A stretch of DNA of 64,000 nt from Tetraselmis striata (Eukaryota; Chlorophyta; Chlorodendrophyceae; Chlorodendrales; Chlorodendraceae), in the NCBI GenBank assembly GCA_006384855.1, contig VCJN01000623.1:89564-153563 (forward strand). Reading direction: 5' to 3'. Shown piece by piece: positions 37,363 to 50,107 of the stretch. Made by a program: the position numbers and the translations under genes. The notes below the pieces were generated by a model. It ran no database searches and had not been told where the DNA came from. It was given only the letters and a program-made list of their open reading frames with translations. The stretch's first letter is position 1. Each line of letters starts with the position of its first letter.

Positions 37363-38060
37363 TCATGGAACCGTAGGCCAGTGATATAACCCGTTCTTTT
37401 AAAATTTTCTGAAAATCGACGCATCGCTGATTCAACTGTCAAGTTACTTCATAGTATACGTTTATTCTTGCTGCAATCAGTGAATGCGACCAATCTATTC
37501 CTGATCAGGCAACATCGTTGTACGCAACACCCTACTCCCTTACACTGGGTTCCTGCTCGGCAAAGGCTCCAATGCTGCATCTTTTTATGTTTTTCATGTT
37601 GCAGTGATTCACAGACCATTGTTGCACATACCGTTACCGTAGATTGTTGTGAAACCTGGTTATGGGACTGTAGATGCGTGGATACCCCCACCCCCCATAC
37701 GTCCTTATCGCAAGCCCTGATCCCCCTAGCAGAGTATGAGTACAAATGAACGAACGAAAGAGCCCCACTGCGTTATCTGGAAAAAATATATGAGACAGGC
37801 TAAATCTGTCACAAATCATATCCTTTATCATATCTATGGGAGCTGAGTGCCTTCGAAACGGATATCATATCGGGACACACCCATATCTGGCTTGCGAGTT
37901 GCGACACCCTTTCATTCCACGAGTAAGAAAGCGTACTGCATGGTACGGCCCTTACTCCCCGCCTGCAGCATGTGTGCATCGCGGTTGCAGCTACACGACA
38001 GCGGAGCCGGGCCCGCCATTGGCATCGGGAGGGCGGCGGCTAGCATGCCGCAGCACGCAC

Positions 38061-41000
38061 CTTGAACTGGCTGTACGGGGAGCCGCCGCTGTCCAGGTTG
38101 TGCAGCCCGCCAAACTCCTCCCAGCCTGAGGTGGCGCTGTCCATGTCCATGCTGTCCATATCAATGCCGCCGCCACGCTGCCCAGTGGCGGGCGATGCAA
38201 ACAGCGGGCTATTGCGGTACCGCCTCGTGGGTGAGATGGGCGAATAGGGCTGCGAGTTTATGTCGTCGTAGCTTTGGGCGGAGCTCTGCAACGGAAGGCG
38301 CGCGGCGAATTGGTCAGCTTTGTGAGGTGCACTTGCGTATGTGGGGCCCACTACGCATGCGGGAATTCCACAAATCAGTAAACATAGTCCTGGAGCTGCT
38401 GAGTGACTATTGCTGCTGATCCACTTCCTCTCGGTGCCTACGTTGGTTTCGGAGCTAAGAGCCCCGATCCAAAACCATAAATAAAGATTTTAGCTACGAT
38501 GCCGGAGTAACCATAACTCCGAAACCACAGACGACTACATCGCTACTGATTTGTAATAGAAACGTGGATTAGTTAGTAGACAAATTCGCCAGTAGACCAC
38601 GTCTTGCCGCGAGCGTCGGCAGTTCGCAGCTCGACATCCGCCAACGCGGCAAATAATCGGAACTCTCCCGCGCAACTGTGCATGAAAAACATTGACGCCT
38701 GATACTCTTATCGAGTTGCGGGTGGGGCCGCTCACCTGGCCATAATCGGGGGCTGGTATCGGAGGATACACGTGGTCGCTGCCGCTCGACACGGCTCCTG
38801 CTTCCATCGGAATGGGGTACCACTCGGGTACTCCGCCGGCGGCGCCGTGGATGCTGCCATCGTTTCGGCTCACCACCAGCGGCGCGGGCTTGGGCCCCCG
38901 AAGTCCAGGCCCGCCCGGCTTCTATCACCGCACCGTCGTCGACCCAGTTAGTCAGGGCACCCCAGGGAAGGGTCGCGCGCCCCGGCGCTTATTACGTCGG
39001 AGACGAGGGCGCAAGGGGGTGTGCGTCGACAAGTGAAGGCGGGGCGCACCTGCCCCACCGGCCCATGCGGCGCGTGGTTGCCGTACTGCTGTTTCGCCGC
39101 GAGGCGCTGTCGCATCTCCTCCGCGTCGGGGCGTCCCTGCTCCAAAACGAACACGGTGAGTTGAAAAACGCTAAACAGCGTTCTCGCAAACCACCCATCC
39201 CGCTGCCGGCGAAACTCCGTGCCGATCCTGCGACTGTGACCGCCCATGCCTCACCAACCCTTCGGGAGCGCAGCAATTCGATGATCAAATGGCACGGACA
39301 CACACCTGCTTCGTCGTCGCCGGGCCGAATTCCGGGTGTTGCCGATCCGGATACGCCTCGATGGGATGATCGACCACCGCACGACTGCGACCCGCAGGCG
39401 GCCGACCGTGACCCTTGTCCGCGTCCTTGGCCGGGAGGTTAGCCGCCATCTTACGCCGCCTCTCGCGACGGAGCTTCAACTGCATTGGGAGGGGGGGGGG
39501 GGGGGGGCGGAGGCGTGAGTATGCACTTGGAAACTGTCGCCCCCGATCTATAGGCTTTAGCTCGACAACGAATTCGACATATGGTAGTTGAATGCGGGAA
39601 GGGTAGGGAGGCGCGACCTCTGCCTCCGCGTACATGTACTCCAGCTGCTCCTCGCGATGCACCAAGTCCTGGAGCAGCGAATCGGCCAGTGCTTAAATTA
39701 ATCACTGCGGTTATGTGTCGAGGTGCTCGCTAGCCCCATAGGGGCAGCATCGTACCTCTGCCGCAGGTTGCCGGTAGCTGCGGTGGCGCTCGTCCATCAC
39801 CGCCTGCCGCTTGGCCTGCTCCTCCGCGGCGCTGCGGGCCGCGTAGTCCTGCTCCATGCGGTGGAAGAGCGTGCGGTCCTTGGGCGCCGCCACGTTCATC
39901 TGCTTGATGCGGTTCAGGTTCTCCGCGCGTTTGCGGCGATCCTCATCCATCTGTGCGCAGGCGCGTTGGCATCGAGTCACGCCAACAACAGCGCAAAGCA
40001 AGGAAGCCCTAAAGTACCCGATGCTCCCACCATGATCATGTATGCATGTATGCCAGCAGAGAGAGCCCGTGCTGACCCAGACATATGGGAGGCAGCGTCC
40101 CAACCTTTCTTCGGCGCATGTCCTTGGCCATCTGCTGCTCCTGCTCCCGCCGGCGCAGAGCCGATTGCCGCTGGGCATCCTGCTCCTCCAGGAACGCGTG
40201 CAGCTCCTCGCTCTTCTTCCGGTCCTGAGGAAAGGGATCACCAGCTCGACCGTCAGGCACAACCACTACCCACAAGTCGACAAGCGTCCACGTGGTGCCA
40301 GGCATCATAGCCCGTGGAGGATGGCGGGGGGGGGGGGGGGGGGGGGGGGGGCAGAATGTGGCGCAGCGCACCTCCATCTGCCGCCGTTTTTGCCGCTCAT
40401 GTGCGTCCTTCCGTATGGCCTTGTGCTTGGCCATCAGCATCGCCTGCACCATGCCCGCATAATGTATATCAACTTCAATCCTGACTTCACTGGCAGTGTG
40501 ACTCGTCACCCCTCCCCCCCTTCCCCTTCCGAATGAGATGTCGGAATCCACATGGCAAATCATCCTGCTGATGCGGCAATATGACCGCATCATCATGCTT
40601 ATTAAGTAACTCTGCATTGAGCGGCATCCCCCAGAGAGTGACCGCCTTGGGGCCCATGCAATAGCCGATTACAGTGTAGATGGTGCGTGACTGTAATGTA
40701 AAACCACGTACACGCGGCCTGCTCGCCTGGCGTGGGCCACTCGCAGCAGCCATTGCACAGCACAGATGCATACACATGCAAGGCCCCATCCCCATCCCAT
40801 TCCAACACACACCCACACATTCACACACTCGAACAACCAAACACCCACGTGTGTGTCATATAACGGGGGGGGGGGGGGGGGGGGCTGCACCTGCAAGGTC
40901 TCCGGGTCCACATCGTCCTTCATCTTCTTAAACGATGTCGCATTGCCCTGGCGCATGACGCAGCGCGTTGGGTGTCGTCAGACTCGTCCATGCCACATAT

Positions 41001-44000
41001 GTCATCGATGCTTCACCCCCCCCCCCCCCCCCCCCCCCTCTATCAAGGCACTAGCAGGAGGCACACCTTGTCCTGAGGCGAGTGTGGCTTTGCGTTGGTT
41101 CGCACAGGGGGTAAGCTGCCGGGAACGCCGCTGGGGGACCCGCTTGCTTGCAGCGGTGCCGGCCGGCTGGGGCTGCCGAGTGCGGACTGCCCGCCAGACA
41201 GTCCCCTCTGCGTCTGCACGTACACTCCAGTCAGCACAGATATATATGCGAACATTTTGGCGTGAAAACTTGGTGCACTTCCTATACTACTGAGGGCACT
41301 GGAGACGGTGCGCACCAGCTGGCTACGGCGAGGCGACTCCTGTGATTGTGCGTGGACGTTGCGGACAGCTGGAGGTGTTGGGACAAAGCTGCCGCCGGAG
41401 GACTGGAGGGATGGTAGGGGCGACCGCGCAGTTTGCGCGGATTCCTGAGGTGCAGGCAGGTTGCGGGCATCAGAGAACTCGCAGCAGTGACACCAAACAG
41501 CATTCCATAAATTTACTGTTTATCTCAAACTGCGCAAATGGGTTGTTTGGCAAGGCATATATTCCCAACACGAGTGTACCAGTTTTCCAGGATTCAACGT
41601 ACCGGTGGCACTGCTATTGCAGCTTGGGGGGGGGGGGGGGGGGGGGAGGGGCGACGGAGGAGGTTATATAGGCTTTTGCAGCTACATTAAAGTCTGCAGG
41701 GGGGGTAGGGGGGGTATTGTGGGGTACAAAATGTTTTCCAAGCATGACAATTTACATTAAAAATGCGCTTGTGCCGCTGCATGACAAGGAGAACGGTGCG
41801 ATGTGTAGCCGTGCGTGGTGTGACAGCACGGCCGCATCAATTGGGTAGCATGCAATCATGCAGGAGTGGGAGCGCCTGCGGCATTTGTGAGGCAGGCTAG
41901 TCTCATGTGCTTACCATGTAGGACTTGGCGGACATCAGCAGTGAGTCCATGTCCACCGGCGCGAGGGCTCGCTCGTCCTGCAGCATCCCCTGTGCATCAA
42001 TCAAAGGGCACATCGGTTGACATAAGTTCTGCTGACTACTAAGTGGACGAGGGAGCGCACTGAAGCTACATCCATAACTCGGGCATCCATCAAATGCCAG
42101 GACATGCGCTGCCTTTCTCGCGATTCGGAGCAAACAGGGAACTGCGTAATACGGTGCAGGGGGTGCAGACGGTCTGGAGGCCACCTCGATGCTCTTGAGC
42201 GCATCGTTGGCCCTGGTAACAGCTCCCACTGCTGCGCCGTCGGGCGTCAGGGCCCTCAGCGGCGGTGCACCCAGCAGCTCTGCGACCTGACTGCGCGCCT
42301 CCCGACCGCGTTGGATAGCCTGGTGCAGCAGCAACATGTTATATGGGCTGCGAGCAAGGCAAGATCGACATCAAAAACAAAGCGCGGAGGGAGCAGCCTA
42401 TCCACAAATTGCATTGTACTGCAGCATATATGTGTAGCAGCATGATAACCTTCCTGGGTGTGCTACTTATAAAGAAATACACGACTGATTTGGAAGTGCA
42501 GGACAGCAGATGGATAATTAGGCAAGAAATCGAGTCAAAGTAAGTGCCATACGTTAGTCTGCCCGGGCCTTTCAGCGCACCTCAAGTTCCACGCGCTCTT
42601 CCCGCATTGCCTCAACATGCTTGCGGGCAGCAAAGCCCTTGTAACATGACTGGATCTGAACCGCAGCTCGGTGGCGCTGCTGTGACCGCATTTGCCTCCT
42701 TGTCTGCCGCCCACGCTCCGCAGCTTGAAGACAGACGGCTCCTTGCCGCCGCTTTGCAATGTCAATGCGCCGCTGCTCCGCCTTCTGTCGCCCTACGTAT
42801 CCGCGGTAGGTTGACTGAATGGAGAGGGCAGCCTCCTCCTGAATCTGCTTCTCCTTCCGCAGAAGCGCTTCCTGTCGCGCAGCCCGGCCCCGCTGAATAG
42901 CTTGAATCTTTGTAGCGGCAGCAGCTTTGTCCTCTTCTATCTGCGACATATGCAAAGTGTCGTCGTATGCGGCAGTCGTTGCTGATACATCCAGTTGAAG
43001 TTTCATTTCAGCGACCTGTCGCCTGGCAGCAGCGCCGCGCTGCATGGCCTGGATGCGGACGGCTGCCTCCTCCTCGCTCAGGGCAGCCATCTCCTCCTCA
43101 GCTGCGATCACCTGCCCCTGCTCCTGCTGGGCCCTCAGGGCTGCCACCTCGCGCCTGGCAGCAGCACCGCGCTGCATGGCCTGGATGCGGACGGCTGCCT
43201 CCTCCTCGCTCAGGGCAGCCATCTCCTCCTCAGCTGTGGCCAGCTGCCCCTGCTGGGCCCTCAGGGCTGCCACCTCGCGCCGGGAAGCAGCGCCGCGCTG
43301 CATGGCCTGGATGCGGACGGCTGCCTCCTCCTCGCTCAGGGCAGCCATCTCCTCCTCAGCTGCGGCCAGCTGCCCCTGCTGGGCCCTCAGGCCTGCCACC
43401 TCGCGCCGGGCAGCAGCGCCGCGCTGCATGGCCTGGATGCGGACGGCTGCCTCCTCCTCGCTCAGGGCAGCCATCTCCTCCTCAGCTGCGATCACCTGCC
43501 CCTGCTCCTGCTGGGCCCTCAGGGCCGCCACCTCGCGCCTGGCAGCAGCGCCGCGCTGCATGGCCTGGATGCGGACGGCTGCCTCCTCCTCGCTCAGGGC
43601 AGCCATCTCCTCCGCAGCTGTGGAAAGCTGCCCCTGCTGGGCCCTCAGGCCTGCCACCTCGCGCCTGGCAGCAGCGCCGCGCTGCATGGCCTGGATGCGG
43701 ACGGCTGCCTCCTCCTCGCTCAGGGCAGCCATCTCCTCCTCAGCTGCGATCACCTGCCCCTGCTCCTGCTGGGCCCTCAGGGCCGCCACCTCGCGCCTGG
43801 CAGCAGCGCCGCGCTGCATGGCCTGGATGCGGACGGCTGCCTCCTCCTCGCTCAGGGCAGCCATCTCCTCGGCTGCGGCCAGCTGCCCCTGCTGGGCCCT
43901 CAGGGCTGCCACCTCGCGCCTGGCAGCAGCGCCGCGCTGCATGGCCTGGATGCGGACGGCTGCCTCCTCCTCGCTCAGGGCAGCCATCTCCTCCTCAGCT

Positions 44001-46762
44001 GCGATCACCTGCCCATGCTCCTGCTGGGCCCTCAGGGCCGCCACCTCGCGCCTGGCAGCAGCGCCGCGCTGCATGGCCTGGATGCGGACGGCTGCATCCT
44101 CCTCGCTCAGGGCAGCCATCTCCTCCTCAGCTGCGGCCAGCTGCCCCTGCTGGGCCCTCAGGGCTGCCACCTCGCGCCTGGCAGCAGCGCCACGCTGCAT
44201 GGCCTGGATGCGGACGGCTGCCTCCTCCTCGCTCAGGGCAGCCATCTCCTCCTCAGCTGCGGCCAGCTGCCCCTGCTGGGCCCTCAGGCCTGCCACCTCG
44301 CGCCGGGCAGCAGCGCCGCGCTGCATGGCCTGGATGCGGACGGCTGCCTCCTCCTCGCTCAGGGCAGCCATCTCCTCCTCAGCTGCGATCACCTGCCCCT
44401 GCTCCTGCTGGGCCCTCAGGGCCGCCACCTCGCGCCTGGCAGCAGCGCCGCGCTGCATGGCCTGGATGCGGACGGCTGCCTCCTCCTCGCTCAGGGCAGC
44501 CATCTCCTCGGCTGCGGCCAGCTGCCCCTGCTGGGCCCTCAGGGCTGCCACCTCGCGCCTGGCAGCAGCGCCGCGCTGCATGGCCTGGATGCGGACGGCT
44601 GCCTCCTCCTCGCTCAGGGCAGCCATCTCCTCCTCAGCTGCGATCACCTGCCCATGCTCCTGCTGGGCCCTCAGGGCCGCCACCTCGCGCCTGGCAGCAG
44701 CGCCGCGCTGCATGGCCTGGATGCGGATGGCTGCCTCCTCCTCGCTCAGGGCAGCCATCTCCTCCTCAGCTGCTGCCAGCTGCCCCTGCTCCTGTTGGGC
44801 CCTCAGGGCTGCCACCTCGCGCCTGGCAGCAGCGCCGCGCTGCATGGCCTGGATGCGGACGGCTGCCTCCTCCTCGCTCAGGGCAGCCATCTCCTCCTCA
44901 GCTGCTGCCAGCTGCCCCTGCCCCTGCCCCTGCTGGGCCCTCAGGCCTGCCACCTCGCGCCTGGCAGCAGCGCCGCGCTGCATGGCCTGGATGCGGACGG
45001 CTGCCTCCTCCTCGCTCAGGGCAGCCATCTCCTCCTCAGCTGCGGCCAGCTGCCCCTGCCCCTGCCCCTCCTGGGCCCTCAGGGCTGCCACCTCGCGCCT
45101 GGCAGCAGCGCCACGCTGCATGGCCTGGATGCGGACGGCTGCCTCCTCCTCGCTCAGGGCAGCCATCTCCTCCTCAGCTGCGGCCAGCTGCCCCTGCCCC
45201 TGCCCCTCCTGGGCCCTCAGGCCTGCCACCTCGCGCCGGGCAGCAGCGCCGCGCTGCATGGCCTGGATGCGGACGGCTGCCTCCTCCTCGCTCAGGGCAG
45301 CCATCTCCTCCTCAGCTGCGGCCAGCTGCCCCTGCTGGGCCCTCAGGGCTGCCACCTCGCGCCTGGCAGCAGCGCCGCGCTGCATGGCCTGGATGCGGAC
45401 GGCTGCATCCTCCTCGCTCAGGGCAGCCATCTCCTCCTCAGCTGCGGCCAGCTGCCCCTGCTGGGCCCTCAGGGCTGCCACCTCGCGCCTGGCAGCAGCG
45501 CCACGCTGCATGGCCTGGATGCGGACGGCTGCCTCCTCCTCGCTCAGAACATCCATCTCCTCCTCAGCTGCGGCCAGCTGCCCCTGCCCCTGCCCCTCCT
45601 GGGCCCTCAGGCCTGCCGCCTCGCGCCTCGCAGCAGCGCCACGCTGCATGGCCTGGATGCGGACGGCTGCCTCCTCCTCGCTCAGGGCAGCCATCTCCTC
45701 CGCAGCTGTGGAAAGCTGCCCCTGCTGGGCCCTCAGGCCTGCCACCTCGCGCCTGGCAGCAGCGCCGCGCTGCATGGCCTGGATGCGGACGGCTGCCTCC
45801 TCCTCGCTCAGGGCAGCCATCTCCTCCTCAGCTGCGGCCAGCTGCCCCTGCTGGGCCCTCAGGGCTGCCACCTCGCGCCTGGCAGCAGCGCCGCGCTGCA
45901 TGGCCTGGATGCGGACGGCTGCATCCTCCTCGCTCAGGGCAGCCATCTCCTCCTCAGCTGCGGCCAGCTGCCCCTGCTGGGCCCTCAGGGCTGCCACCTC
46001 GCGCCTGGCAGCAGCGCCACGCTGCATGGCCTGGATGCGGACGGCTGCCTCCTCCTCGCTCAGAACATCCATCTCCTCCTCAGCTGCGGCCAGCTGCCCC
46101 TGCCCCTGCCCCTCCTGGGCCCTCAGGCCTGCCGCCTCGCGCCTCGCAGCAGCGCCACGCTGCATGGCCTGGATGCGGACGGCTGCCTCCTCCTCGCTCA
46201 GGGCAGCCATCTCCTCCGCAGCTGTGGAAAGCTGCCCCTGCTGGGCCCTCAGGGCTGCCACCTCGCGCCTGGCAGCAGCGCCGCGCTGCATGGCCTGGAT
46301 GCGGACGGCTGCCTCCTCCTCGCTCAGGGCAGCCATCTCCTCCTCAGCTGCGGCCAGCTGCCCCTGCTGGGCCCTCAGGGCTGCCACCTCGCGCCTGGCA
46401 GCAGCGCCGCGCTGCATGGCCTGGATGCGGACGGCTGCCTCCTCCTCGCTCAGAACATCCATCTCCTCCTCAGCTGCGGCCAGCTGCCCCTGCTCCTGCT
46501 GGGCCCTCAGGGCCGCCACATCGCGCCTGGCAGCAGTGCCACGCTGCATGGCCTGGATGCGGACGGCTGCCTCCTCCTGGCTTAGGACAGCCATCTCCTC
46601 CTCAGCTGCGGCCAGTTGCCCCTGCTGGGCCCTCAGGGCTGCCACCTCGCGCCGGGTAGCAGCACCGCGCTGCATGGCCTGGATGCGGACGGCTGCCTCC
46701 TCCTCGCTCAACGTTTCTATGTCATCCTGAAGGCTGATTGGGGTGTCTTTCTGTCCATTCAT
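38061..46762 (-). CDS. Giant IQ-repeat and coiled-coil protein (calmodulin-binding type)
   Basis: Thirteen exons: 42581-46762, 42185-42319, 41915-41989, 41067-41213, 40891-40947, 40372-40443, 40105-40224, 39756-39950, 39618-39668, 39306-39479, 39050-39136, 38736-38888 and 38061-38285. Every one is a whole number of codons (phase 0-0), giving 1891 residues so far. The 38061 donor shows that at least one 3' exon is missing. Exon 1 has about 29 near-identical units built on AAVRIQAMQRGAAARREVA, then four divergent IQ motifs (TKIQAIQRG, LSIQSTYRG, VCLQAAERG, VQIQSCYKG). IQ motifs bind calmodulin or EF-hand light chains without needing calcium. The rest is charged coiled coil (EELHAFLEEQDAQRQSALRR, DEDRRKRAENLNRIKQMN) and a Pro/Ser-rich tail. 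I infer a cytoskeletal, centriolar or axonemal scaffold; no orthologue is claimed. That the 5' and 3' parts are one gene is inferred from the uniform phase and strand. Confidence 0.75.
43020..46720 (-). repeat. Coding minisatellite: about 29 IQ-motif units of 120-141 bp
   Basis: Tandem units of about 41-46 codons. They vary mainly at a CCCTGC-type linker (GQL, EQGQL, EGQGQGQL, EQGQVI) and at a few residues (SEE/SED, AALSE/DVLSE). Runs of four units recur in the same order (units 4-7 and 8-11), and so does a three-unit run (16-18 and 21-23), so block duplications built the array. Confidence 0.9.
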
Positions 46763-48150
46763 AGTATGCTTGCACGCTTACTGCCTTCTGGTCTTGCTAA
46801 GGTCGTATCTGGACGGACTTCCTTTCTTGTGGAGAAGTGTTACGTTGTTATGTGAAAGGTGGCATTGTTGTCTTCTTCAGTCAGCGACACAAGATGTTGT
46901 CATGTACTTGAAGTCTGTATGTGATGACTTTTCATTGAGGGAGCAAACCGCCTTAAGATTTAGGGATACGAGCTGGATGCGATTGTGGCAGTCCTGTCAA
47001 AACACAATTATATTGTGTTAGCTTCGTCCTGGTGCTATTGCAAGCTACGCATTACGCCATTACTCACTGTTGTGTCCACTTCATGGCCATACCTTCTGGG
47101 ATGCTATACTCATATTTTAAGGAGTGTAACATGTACTCATACAGGTCTTTGTATGCCTATTACGGGTAACTATTACGGAGCCATAATACTCTTTTGCAGC
47201 CAGACATCACCTATGAGAGACCGCTTCTGTGAGGATGTGGGAAGGAAACCCACACCCCGCATGCGTTGTACAGAGTAACAGCATCCGACACGGTGCGCCG
47301 ATAATACTTACCGGTACCTAAACTCACGTCTCCGATGGTTTCAGTCCCTGTAGGACGCTGCGCCCACGGTTCCTGCGCCGCCCAAGCAAGGAATAGGGAA
47401 TGGTCTACCCTCGCGGGCACGACGCAATAGCAGCCGCGGCCTCCTCGTTGGCCTCCGTCCCTGGTGGCGCCAGAACTGTCACGCGCCCCAGTGCCTCAGA
47501 CGTAGTAGCAACTGTGATGATGTCGTACACTGGCCCACTTCATATGGCGTGGCACCTTGGTACAAGGGCCGAGGGCGACGAGACTGCGCAAGTGTTCGAT
47601 GGGCTGGCCACCACGCAGTCGACCAGATGACATATACGCGTCACGCGACATGTCGGGCGGATGATGCAATGTCAAACAGAACCCGGGAAACTACAGGTAT
47701 ACAGTACCTCGCACGATTTATAATCCTTATATGAGTACAGCCATGCTGGTATATTAGTCGCTACACTATTATCACAATGTACGGTCATACTCTTACCCGT
47801 GGTACTGGTGTGAATTACAAAAAGGCCAGTAAAAAAACACTTAACTATCAACAGGGCAAGTCGTACATGCTGAGCACAGGCGAATGATTCGAGCGATAAA
47901 GCCCCCGCCCCCCCCCCCCCCCCCCCCCAACACCGGCACCCACAACGCCCACTCCTGACCTGGCCACGCCCTCTTACCGCCACATTCGTTCCTCTGCACC
48001 GTAAAAGAACGACACCTGTTGGTGGCAACAAGGAGAGGGTGGCAAGGAGCTCCCCGAGGCACGTGTCGTTCAGGCGACTAGACCGCTTTCCTTTGGCTGT
48101 ACTTGCTGGGTATTTAACGCGTACGACGAGCGTACGCGGAAGCTGCGCCG
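46763..48150. other. Divergent intergenic region (IQ gene / PDE6D)
   Basis: About 1.4 kb separates the two divergent starts and should contain both promoters. It also holds a dispersed repeat (47803-47825) and a C21 run (47908-47928). No gene recognised. Confidence 0.5.
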
Positions 48151-49658
48151 ATGAGTACGCAGGAGGAAACCAACTTCAAGATGTAAGGGCGTCACTCGAA
48201 TAAGCCGCCGCCCCCTGCGCCTGCTCTTTCCATAGCGGCTGGCCAAGCGTTTGAATATTTTTAAAATTGCAACGCTTGTGCCGCCCGCTGGAAATGCATA
48301 TCAGAGATGCCCTGGCCTTTCCGTGACGCGGACACAGGGGACGTGCTCTGGCAGGCTGACTCTTGGTGAGAACACTCATCGTTGACATGCTTGCACCCTT
48401 AAGAATGCGTGAGCCTCTGCACGGAAGCTACCTCGCCACTTGCTTACTGGAGCTTTTTCGTTTGGATTTTGTCGCAACTTGGCGCCCTTCCCAGGCACAC
48501 GGACTCCACGGAAGAGCGAAATGGTGACCTCTCATACTCATCACACTCCTGCCTCTGTCCCGCCACTTTGTGGTTCTGATGTGTCATGTGCAATGGAGGC
48601 TAATGTTTAACTCACATCACACGCTTGTTCATACGGCAAACCCTGAAGATAATGCCGACTCACGTTTCCTGTGTTCACAACATTATGAATTTTGTGTTTT
48701 CTGCCTATGGGGAGGAAACGCCCCATCATGGCTTGCAGAGTATTGAGCAAGACATTCGAATGTTTGCTCCATCCCTTAATGTTTCGGCACCCATCCTGAC
48801 CCCTTCTGGATCAGTCAGCACTAACACAGACGTACCGCTGAGCGCCGTCCCATCATTGGCTGAGAACGTTTGCTCCGTTTAGAAGCATGATGCTCCAATA
48901 GATTTGTCAGACCATACTCACACCTCCGCCCCCCGCCCCCTGCGCCTCTTCTGGTCCCTGTCCAGTTGAGATCCCAGCAAGCATTTTGAAATGCAAAGCG
49001 GTCACACGAGAAGTGAAGTTCTCCTCTGTCTCTGCTCTGGAAAAGCTCCGCATGGAGCAGCTGGTATTCATGGATACGGACGACGAGCAGCTCACTAAGG
49101 TTGAAGGTAAGAGTCTTCCGCTACGGTCCCCTAAGTCAGTCTTGTCACGGCACATAGACAGCATTATCCTTTGCAGATCAATCGCAGAGCACAGTTTCCT
49201 CTATGAAGGCAATGAGGGTGGATTTCAAGAATGATGTAAGGATAGACGGGGATGGGCGTCCACAAGCATTTTCATTAGCCGAGGACATCAGTGCTGATGC
49301 TCTAGTAGATTGGTATTCTGGAACTGCACTGCCATGCCAACCCATCGCATTATTGAACCCCGTACTACGACTTGCAGAGTGGAGATTTAGCTTCGGGTTC
49401 GTCATCCCCAACTCCACAAACTCCTGGCAGTCAACCACCGTCGCGGCTGGTGAGGGAAACATGATCGACCCCAAGGTGGCCAGGTACACAATATCGATTC
49501 CCATACACCCGTTTGCAGTGCACCACTCTGCTTGCTACATGTGCCAACCTCACTGCGACCACCGTGGTGTGTGCAGTGGGCGTGTGGTGATCTTGACGAG
49601 GTTCCTGGATGGCGATACGCCTGTCTCTGAGATGCGGGTCAGAGTGTTCTACGTGTAA
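48151..49658 (+). CDS. PDE6D: PDE6-delta family prenyl-binding protein
   Basis: Exons: 48151-48182 (MSTQEETNFKM), about 48307-48365, 48495-48523, 48966-49106, 49378-49483 and 49577-49658; about 150 residues, the family's usual size. Diagnostic strings: RDADTGDVLWQ, ILKCKAVTREVKFSS, LEKLRMEQLVF, FGFVIPNSTNSWQS and the C-terminus VRVFYV. The protein is an immunoglobulin-like beta-sandwich that hides farnesyl or geranylgeranyl tails of small GTPases and other lipidated cargo. ARL2/ARL3 release the cargo, notably into cilia. Junctions from exon 2 onward close in phase. Exon 1 to exon 2 does not: the total is one base short of a multiple of three, so the acceptor, or the ATG used, is uncertain (48307 is an in-frame ATG). 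Supports a ciliated organism. Confidence 0.9.
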
Positions 49659-50107
49659 ATGCGCAAGGCGGACAAGGCATCTGAAGGCTCTCTCGCTGCT
49701 GAGTTGGCAATGACCTTGGTGTCAAGCAAGTCGTAAGAGTATTTATCCTGGCGGTCCCATGTTTCCCCAGCATGATGGTGTGGGAAGGGGGTACAAGGTG
49801 CAAAGCAAACAGACCTCCACTTGCCATCATGAGAGGAATTCGAGGAGCGCTGAGAGCTTCCACCAGGCAATGACCAGGTGTAGTTGACATGCTGGGGCAA
49901 CCTGTAAAGAGTATGAAGATAGTTCACAACGTAATAAGCAGGAACCGGCATGATAGCACAGTCCCTTTCATTTCATTCCAGTGTCATGCACTTCAGGGTG
50001 CCGCGTTGCCATGGCAATACATGAGCAGATAATTAAGCAGACGCTGCCTGCCAACCAAACAAATGCTCTGAAACCGCCGCAATGAGCTGGTTACACAGCA
50101 ATGAGCT

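Larger units (their letters stand above)
33932..38060. other. Repeat-rich intergenic region, no host gene recognised
   Basis: Holds degenerate tandem repeats (34620-35600), a LINE fragment (35063-35175), a C27 run (35730-35756) and a minisatellite (about 37040-37360). Minus-strand frames such as 36308-36574 are open but unrecognised. The missing 3' exon(s) of the IQ/coiled-coil gene should lie near the right end. Confidence 0.5.

Noticed and set aside
42967..46730. Three overlapping plus-strand ORFs of about 1200 codons opposite the IQ array
   Set aside because: They are shadows: a repeat with no stop in one unit stays open through every copy. They are low-complexity Pro/Arg, Leu/Gly or Ser/Ala-rich and lack any domain, while the minus strand reads as clear IQ motifs.
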